Shown: in pieces, positions 57,407-64,000 of the stretch | How the letters are laid out: each line of letters opens with the position of its first letter | Numbering within the stretch: position 1 is the stretch's first letter | Assembly: GCA_002633005.1 (NCBI GenBank) | Contig: NMRA01000935.1 | Location: 1-64,000, forward strand | Length of the DNA: 64,000 nt | From: Phoronis australis | Lineage: Eukaryota; Phoronida; Phoronidae | Direction of reading: 5' to 3' | The notes under the pieces: model-generated | Database searches by the model: none | What the model was told of the DNA's origin: nothing | Seen by the model: only the letters and a program-made list of their open reading frames with translations | Program-made: the position numbers and the translations under genes

Positions 57407-57720
57407 AACTGTTGTACATGTAGCTACTGGTGCTACTAACTACAATGCACAATGATAAATAAGTTGGTAATAATTTTGAATTTGCTTCTGATTCAAAGCG
57501 CTTCACGTGCATCGGTGTGTACTCGGCCAACTTCGCCCGAGTGCCGCTGTTTGTGTAAATGACAGGATCGTGTATTCGATAAGAGGAAGCTTTATGTTAT
57601 TCATAAACCACGTGCGTGGTGGCTTCACCAAAGGGTAACAGTGGAGTCTAGAAGTGAAAGTCTATACCTGAGCATAAAAGTCTAGCCCTACGACCTAAGT
57701 GAGCTACATGTCAGGGCAGT
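57215..57720 (+). repeat. hAT-like dispersed repeat, 5' part
   Basis: It starts CAGGCCCGTAGCCGTAGCCA and GGGGGGTTCAGTGGTTC, then CCCAGCTTATTCGTTAAAGA, the CAA microsatellite, CTACTGGTGCTACTAACTAC, TAATAATTTTGAATTTGCTTC and TTTATGTTATTCATAAACC. This is the same order as in 62946-63240 and 23772-24060. Confidence 0.6.
57331..57407 (+). repeat. (CAA)n microsatellite
   Basis: About 25 perfect CAA/ACA trinucleotides inside the hAT-like repeat. The other copies have three to four units (63045: GACAACAACAACAAAATTG), so it expanded in this copy. Confidence 0.95.
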
Positions 57721-59394
57721 AGGAAGCGGGAGACCGGCGTCAGGGTTAAACCGTGGTAACCGACATAGACTTGGGGCCGGGGACAGTCGAGAAAAGAAAG
57801 ACTGCGAAATACGTATGAGGGAGAAAATTCAAGAGAACTCTGCATCAGTGCCTGGTTTACCTTTTGAGGACCCTGGCAGCACAGGTCGTCTAAACCCATC
57901 CATATATTTCGAAAAATCGATAAAATTTGTAATGCGAAGCTTTTGCGGAGCCTACTAATTTATTGGATGTTTAAATTCAATAAGACAATTTTTGCGATCG
58001 CAAAACTATATTTTCCAGAAGCCCCTCTCTGGCAAGGGATAACGGAGACAACTTTCGCTTTATTTTTTTTCTCGAAAGTGTATATCACTTGAGAAAAACT
58101 GATGACCTGACAGATAAAATCAATTGTTGCGCATTTTCTGATATTTGATAATATAGGTATCTTCATATTTAGGGGCCCTGGCCTTGAAAGAGGCTATTAA
58201 TGACATTCAAGTGGCCATCTTTTTGTGTTTTTATTAACAAATTATTAAGGGTCCAATGTTGGAATCTTTTACCTCTATTTTCATGTTTTTTGTGAAATCG
58301 GGCAACCGGCTTTCATGTTGAAGGAGGTCACTCCCTGCATCGCTTTGGGACCACACGACAGTGAAATGAAAGGTCCCTCTATATATGTAAATCCGACAGT
58401 GCCAAGTATTCACGAGGGAAGTTGAGACTCCAAATTCATCAAAAAAACACAAAACATTCATGCACAGCACAGCCATTCGACCCAAACAACCAAAAAATGT
58501 GAAAAAATACAGTGGGATTGCCGCCATCGAAAGGGTGGAATTTTGAAGAACGCGAAGACCACTGCACAAATGGACTATTTCCGATGGTTAGTTATAAAAT
58601 AATGTTACTGTTTCCCGTAGTATCACAAGAATAGTATCTCTTTTGAAGATGGTTAGTACATGTATGAGTTGTTTTTAAGAAATTCCCACATGTGGAATAC
58701 ACTGCTGTCTAGGCTACTATTTGTAGTTATCGTGTACATGTCGAGAGGGGTAGGCCTACTCAAAGAACTCTCGCAATCATCAACAAAGATTTCAGCGTTT
58801 TTTGTCAGTGGAGTTCAAGTTTACATCGTAAACCGTTATAGGTACCGCTGAAATGAGCAAATATACACCTTAATAGGTATGCCCCATTTCCCATGTTCCC
58901 CGGGTTACCTGTCAAAAGCGTGAGCATGCATGCGGAAGTTGCTTATAACATTCCGTTTTGATAAACAAATTCGTTGGTTTCTGACTTACTTGTTTATGTA
59001 TATACAAAACTGGATAGATTCATAGATAATTTTTGACAATTAGAAGCTAATCGTGTAGGAACTGATGATGTTTCAGTGAATTAAATAGCAGTCTGAAGTT
59101 GGGAAAACTCTATAATCCGATCCCCAAAGACTAAAGTACACTTAGACGATTTTTAGATATTTAAAATAACCCTCAAAGGCATTGATGAAATTCGGACACA
59201 CAAACCGTAGATAGAAAAAACGTTTTAAAAATCCTTAAATAAACAAAATTAAACTCATTGCTTGGAAAGGTTGTCTTTGGACTTCCTTGGTGGTTTTTGT
59301 TTCCAGTAGTATTCAGTAGTGAATTTTTGTCCTTCAAAACTGAATTGATTGCTTGCCCTAACTCGCGTGCATGTCATGACTGACGTACACACGT
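57721..59394. other. Intron 2 of gene B, unassigned part
   Basis: No gene or shared repeat recognised. Frames such as 58234-58569 (minus) and 58660-58851 (plus) have no matching family or splice context that I can see. Confidence 0.3.
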
Positions 59395-59765
59395 TAAAAA
59401 GGGTGGCAGTGTTCATTCGTGATACCTGGACTCACGGAAATGTTTTGCAACTGGTTTAATGTGGTTACCTCTCATTTTTTACCTTGTTTATAACCGTCTG
59501 GCTGATACTTCCCAACACTGAAATTGTCCGGCAGTGACCAATTTTGATACAGTGGATTACCAAGTAGGCATCGAAGGCCGTTTGAAGTGGTTACCAGAAA
59601 AGTTGATCTAGCTCAATTTTTGAGTGTCAATCTCTTTGCTCCCATGACCACACCCACCAGAGCGAACCTGCAAGACAGCCATTTCCAAGCATGAGGAAAC
59701 CCATAGAGCACTGTGACACCAACGAAAATTGGTTACATTTTCATGCTCAAAAAACAATAGGTGCT
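59395..59765 (+). repeat. Dispersed repeat R3, copy 3 (short)
   Basis: Matches 26230-26600: GTTTATAACCGTCTGGCTGATACT, CAGTGGATTACCAAGTAGGC, GGTTACCAGAAAAGTTGATC, CCACACCCACCAGAGCGAAC, CATTTTCATGCTCAAAAA. Confidence 0.65.
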
Positions 59766-60290
59766 GAGAACATTAGGCATATGGATATGAGCTTTTGAGG
59801 AAGGTGGGAAAAGTCCTTTTTATGCCAAATTATTTCACATTTTTGTCTCAAAATTTAATCATTTTAAATTTGCGTTATGGGATTGTTTCTGCTATAACAA
59901 CCAAGACAACAGAACAATTACAAAGTTTCGTTCGTCAGATCACTTACAATTCGTAATTACAGTAATATACTCAAGACTTACATTTGCAAGTCACTTTTTC
60001 ACACTCCTAGAATCATCAGTAAAACTAAAATACCCTGTTCTGTTCTTGATACGATAAACACCCACGGCTTCTCACTAGCTTGAATTTCAAGATATTACAG
60101 GAACAAAGTATTAGATGCTTACTATTCAGTGACTCCATCTGCTTCTATATCCTCCGTGAATAATAGCATACAAATAGTATCATGACACAGAAACACTGCT
60201 CATTCTTACACACACACGTGCATGGAAATACAAATGTACTTATCATTTACACACGTTGTATTTTAGTAAGTGTTATATGAGTGAATAAAT

Positions 60291-60292
<2 letters not shown>

Positions 60293-60321
<29 letters not shown>

Positions 60322-60333
60322 NTCCCTCCCTCC
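60293..60333 (+). repeat. (CT)n microsatellite
   Basis: Uninterrupted CT dinucleotides from about 60293 up to an N at 60322, then TCCCTCCCTCC. It lies 160 bases upstream of gene B exon 3. The base called N probably reflects difficulty in sequencing the repeat. Confidence 0.95.
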
Positions 60334-60492
60334 GAGAAAGAAAAAGTTTAATCGGGTACTGGGGAGCGCATTTGTTTAAGTATGTTAGTGGTTTTTGAAG
60401 GAAGTCAACATTTGACTCCAATCTGCAACATAAGCGGCTTGGCAAAAAATAGAAAATACTAAGATTTTGCTGAGTCTTCTTTTGTTCCGTAG

Positions 60493-60669
60493 CATGTACA
60501 GATACAAATGGTCAGACTCACCAACGGAACGACACGTGGGAGGAGACAAGGGACAACGTGGCTACGTTTGACTGTGAGTGTACCAATGAAGTAACGTGGA
60601 TCTATCCCTACCACTTGCCGTTGAGTTTGCGCAACAAAATTCCACCGTTTCCAACCTGCTATCGAAGAG
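60493..60669 (+). CDS. Gene B, exon 3: fibronectin-type-I-like module
   Basis: The exon has acceptor TTTTGTTCCGTAG| and donor CGAAGAG|GTATGC, 177 bp, phase 1 on both sides. In phase it reads CTDTNGQTHQRNDTWEET, then ATFDCECTNEV, a Trp/Pro/Tyr-rich stretch and TCYRR. G..H..(N)DTWE, Cys-x-Cys and a final Cys is the fibronectin type I pattern (compare DTWE and DCTC of vertebrate modules); a VWC-like fold is the main alternative. NDT is a glycosylation sequon. The gene A equivalent is 2566-2709, which is 33 bp shorter between the third and fourth Cys. Confidence 0.72.
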
Positions 60670-61036
60670 GTATGCTCTTTTTACTCATTCAGAGCATAAC
60701 AATATTCCATGATATTACCTAACCTGCAACATTGCAAAAAGAACTTGGTAGTAGGTAATTAGAAATTACTTCAATAATATATGGATTCATCAATCGAAAT
60801 GACATGTAAGAAACAGATCAGACCTAACTGAAAGTATGGGTATAGTGAACCATTTTGAATAAACTGCGTAGTAAGATAACAGTTTTCGCATCCGATTCCC
60901 ACTTACGTAAACCCATGCAGTAGATGTATGCTAAAAAGACATTGTTTATCGATTTAATTGGAACAGCACACGTCAATCTATCATTATGCAGGGTAAAACG
61001 TGGCCCAAATCACCATGATCATGCCTTTGTTTTAAG

Positions 61037-61179
61037 GTTGTCTTCGTTACGACGACGTTCACATGGAGTACGGCGACTGGTTTTTATTCGGCGGAGAGAA
61101 CTGCACTTGCGTCAACGAACCAGATCCCCTCTATGAGGATTACGAATTCCATTCGCACGTGAAATGTGAGCCTGTGTAG
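61037..61179 (+). CDS. Gene B, terminal exon 4: second cysteine module and stop
   Basis: The acceptor is GTTTTAAG| and the frame continues in phase 1: GCLRYDDVHMEYGDWFLF, then GGENCTCVNEPDPLYED and HVKCEPV before TAG at 61177-61179. The order Cys, YGDW, Cys-x-Cys, acidic stretch, Cys again resembles a fibronectin type I finger. NCT is a glycosylation sequon. The bases after the stop are similar to those after the gene A stop. With exons 1-3 the full CDS is 537 bases, a multiple of three. Confidence 0.72.
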
Positions 61180-62945
61180 CAAACATTCCGAGTTTTCACA
61201 TTTACTTGTAAAGAATGAAGTGGAAACATACATGTAGACGTTGATGTGGAGATTTGTTGACATTTTATATACTCAGAAACTCTGGAATTCGATTCGACGT
61301 CAATAGAATTGTGCCACGTTAGAATAGAGTTACCTTGAAATTATCCACATTCCTTAAAGCTGCTATCAATTCGCCCTCCGCTAGAAAAAGTAATTTCTTA
61401 TTTAGACAGCTTTTAAACGTTATGAAATTGGTCTGAAATTGTTCTCCAGTCAAAATAGGTGTGATTGCTTGAAACTACATGTAGGCGCTACAAGTTGACT
61501 TAACGCGGCGTGTCACTTGATGCGCCTAAATTGTTCAGTCGAGTGACGAGTTGTTGATTCTTTGCAAGACCAAAAATCGCATCCCACTTGAGTAAGGAAC
61601 CATTGAGGCAATTTTATAGCGGTGAGTAGTCTAAATCAGCATCTAACTTCTTCGGTACCGCTTTAACACATGTCGTCATAACAAAATGAAATTCAATCAA
61701 GAATGGTCACTACTGTTTCCGTCATTTCTTTAAGCGGCAATAATCCCGCGTTCCGTCGAAGAAATTATCATTTTTATTTAATCCTCTTACAGCTGTGAAA
61801 TTGATCCCAACTTGTTACTTACACATATAAAAAGGGACACTTTGTGTCACGTTTTCCCACTTGGATTGGGTTGGTGCAGGTTGTTTCCGTCCAGTGCTAA
61901 TAGCTTTCGGTACGACGATAGACTAAAGACTGGTTCAAGCTTATCAATTAAGAGTGACCCCGTATAAAAACCAACAACCAGAGTCTTTACTCAAAATCAC
62001 AGATATTTTGAGACATAGCACATGAGTTAGGCTCGATGGGATGTAGACAAATTTCGCTTGTTAGGAATTTTCATCCATTATTTCTTTTTTTATCACCTGT
62101 ACATGTACCTCCATTTTGCAACAAAATTGGGCCCCGAAGTAGACATATTTGAATGCATTTTACTAGCATGTATAGTAAGCTGATAACAAATGAGTGAGAC
62201 AGTTTGAAAGAACAATAATTAAATAGTTTAATTGCACGACTTTCAAATTGTATGTTTTGATTATGTGTGGCAAAAACGACTACCTTGAAGGTTTTCACTG
62301 GAGCCATTTTCGGCCAACTTTGTAGCAGCCATATTGCACCTTTCCAAAAACTGACAGTTGCCTCAACTACCAATAGGTGGCTCTTATAATAATTTGTTCA
62401 CTCATTCCTACTCTGTCCATAGTCTAAATTAGACCATCTTTGCTTTCCCGTAGTTTTTGCTTACGAAGCATTACATGAAGCGCACGTGGTCCTATCTGCC
62501 TTTTCTCAGTTCCCTCAATCACCAATAGGGGGCTTTTGGAACATGTAATTAGCTTGTAAAAACACGACCCTCTGTTTACTGTAAAAAAATCGTCAACACG
62601 GTCAAAACTCATTGTAATTATGCGTTCTTATTGTTCCAAATTTTGTCTTTAAGCACATGATACCCTCGATAAGTCTTTACAAATAACAATTCTTACAAGG
62701 TATTGATTTCTAATTAAAAACTCTAAAGAGTGTTTAGATTAACCTGTGAATGGAAGAAAATAAGAGAGTTACAAGGTTTTTATAAATCCTCAAACCTAAT
62801 GTCAACTGACTCACTGAGCAAAGGTCATCGGGTTCAGTTTTAAAACTGACCGAGCAATACATGCAGAACTCAACTTGTTTTCATTTGAGAGAGCTTAGAC
62901 TTGATTTTTACATCAATTTTTATCAAATTTTCGTTGAAATGGTCC
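61180..62945. other. 3' flank of gene B; no gene recognised
   Basis: The first 50 bases are probable 3' untranslated sequence by similarity with gene A. Beyond that I see AT-rich sequence with short frames on the minus strand (62071-62373, 62424-62612) without domain features. A related word, CAACTACCAATAGGTGGCTC / CAATCACCAATAGGGGGCTT, occurs at 62364 and 62516. Confidence 0.4.
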
Positions 62946-64000
62946 AGGCCCGTAGCCAGGGGGGCTCGGGGGTTCGATCGAACCCCCCCCCCGCGGAAAA
63001 GGTCCAGCCCCGACCTATCCGTTAAAGATGGAACATAGATAGACAACAACAACAAAATTGTTGCAGTTACTGGTACTACTACCTACAATCATAAACTAAG
63101 TCACTAATAATTTTGAATTTAGTTCACATCGGGCCGTGCCAGGTCAACTTCGTCCGAATGATGTTTGATGATAGGATCGTGCAGACGATTAGAGGATGCT
63201 TTATGTTATTCATCGGCATTGGTGGCTACAACATAGGGTAACACAAGAATCTAGAAGTTAATGGCTATACCTTAATAGGCTACCGTATATAGCAGCGAGA
63301 GAGCTCCCAAAAAGTAGTTCCGTGTGAAAGTTTTAAAATCGACCAAGAAACAAAATAGCAAAAAGTAGGTTTATCTGCTATTTTGATAGTGGCAGAGTAC
63401 GGTAAAGTGCAGACATTTTCAAATTTCCGGCCACTTTGATTGTGGATTGGTGGATGACATGCATGCGTATACACGTGTGTGCGTTTCCATTCTTTTAAAC
63501 TCAGTACACGCCTATGATAATTAAATTCACTATAGGCAGTCCTCCGTCGTTGCTCAAAAATCAGACATTTAACTACATGGGCGGCGCACAATAGGGGGTT
63601 GGAGGGCTATAGTCCCCACTTTTTTCAGTGCTATGCCGCCCCAACGAACATGTTCATATTATTAGGGAAAAGTAGGTCTAGACCTAATAAAAACTTGGGT
63701 CAATGAAGAAAATCTTTTCTTGTCAATCAGTGCCGATGGCGCTCGGCCTCGCAAGCGTCATACGAACAAAAAAACTTGATGAAAAAGATTTCCAAGGTTA
63801 CATGTCACTATTCCGAATGTTTATCACTCCGAAAGTCCACTACTCCGAAGTAACTGCAAAGGTTCGCTACCTTCGAAAGTTCACTCTACTTCGAATGTCC
63901 ACAATTCGAAACCAAAACTCCGACAGTTCATTACTCTACCTTGTCTGCTAACGAGTCGGAACTGAAATGAGAAAAGTATTGTATTTGTGCCCATTTAGTA
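62946..64000 (+). repeat. hAT-like dispersed repeat, copy running off the window
   Basis: It begins CAGGCCCGTAGCCAGGGGGG, then GGTTCGATCGAACCCCCCCC, AAAGGTCCAGCCCC, and the same order of words as 57215-57720 and 23772-24480. TCCACTACTCCGAAG arrays follow at 63810-63900. The CAGG..GTAGCCAGGGGGG tip resembles ends of hAT elements; no transposase is present in the part visible. Confidence 0.6.
63575..63642. mobile_element. Second copy of the ACATGGGCGGCG MITE
   Basis: Left end ACATGGGCGGCG is identical to that at 46609. The middle has AGGGGGTTGGAGGGCTATAG and CAGTGCTAT, and the right end GCCGCCC is cut short. It is inserted in the hAT-like repeat. Confidence 0.5.

Noticed and set aside
57303-57530. 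75-codon frame with a run of Val (minus strand)
   Set aside because: It is the (CAA)n microsatellite read on the other strand.
60263-60445. 60-codon frame with an Arg-Glu run
   Set aside because: It is the (CT)n microsatellite read on the minus strand and includes an N.

Overview
This is animal (metazoan) nuclear DNA, not bacterial: host coding sequence occurs as short exons with GT...AG splice sites, a TATA promoter lies far from the coding exons, and most of the window is decayed transposable elements. The element mix (Helitron-like repeats, BEL/Pao, Ty3/gypsy, L1-like, RTE-like and restriction-like-endonuclease LINEs, THAP-type DNA transposons, tRNA-derived SINEs) and the abundance of TACATGTA-type palindromes suggest a marine invertebrate, perhaps an invertebrate deuterostome or a lophotrochozoan. 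I cannot name the species. Two N bases (19026, 60322) show it is an assembly.

Host genes: I reconstruct two tandem paralogous genes on the + strand for small secreted cysteine-rich proteins with fibronectin-type-I-like modules. Gene A enters from the left and ends at 3858 (three exons visible). Gene B appears complete: TATA box at 30475, signal-peptide exon 30533-30648, exons 51969-52069, 60493-60669 and 61037-61179, giving 178 residues with matching splice phases. The link between exon 1 and exon 2 spans a 21 kb intron and is the weakest join. Exons, the start of intron 2 and the sequence after the stop codon are recognisably similar between A and B, so they arose by duplication.

Region by region: 0.3-1.7 kb, a THAP-encoding element inside an intron of gene A; 4.9-5.2 kb, a foldback element with a tRNA-like loop; 5.9-23.7 kb, a large block of related Helitron-like repeats (type A 5.9-6.8, 8.3-8.6 and 12.3-17.6 kb; a hairpin minisatellite 17.8-18.65 kb; higher-order type B 19.0-23.7 kb) interrupted by a BEL/Pao relic lacking its reverse transcriptase and by an apparently captured promoter plus first exon at 18.7-19.0 kb; 23.8-28 kb, a hAT-like repeat, another repeat family and a Ty3/gypsy relic; 30.5-52 kb, gene B promoter, exon 1 and its large intron holding five LINE relics (four antisense to the gene), a second THAP element and an unusual cluster of palindromic CANNTG words; 52-61.2 kb, remaining gene B exons with a third THAP element and other repeats; 61.2-64 kb, intergenic sequence and a hAT-like repeat.

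No rRNA, intact tRNA, CRISPR array, operon or intact autonomous transposon is visible. Everything outside the seven host exons is non-coding, repetitive or decayed as far as I can read it. All family assignments are by eye.
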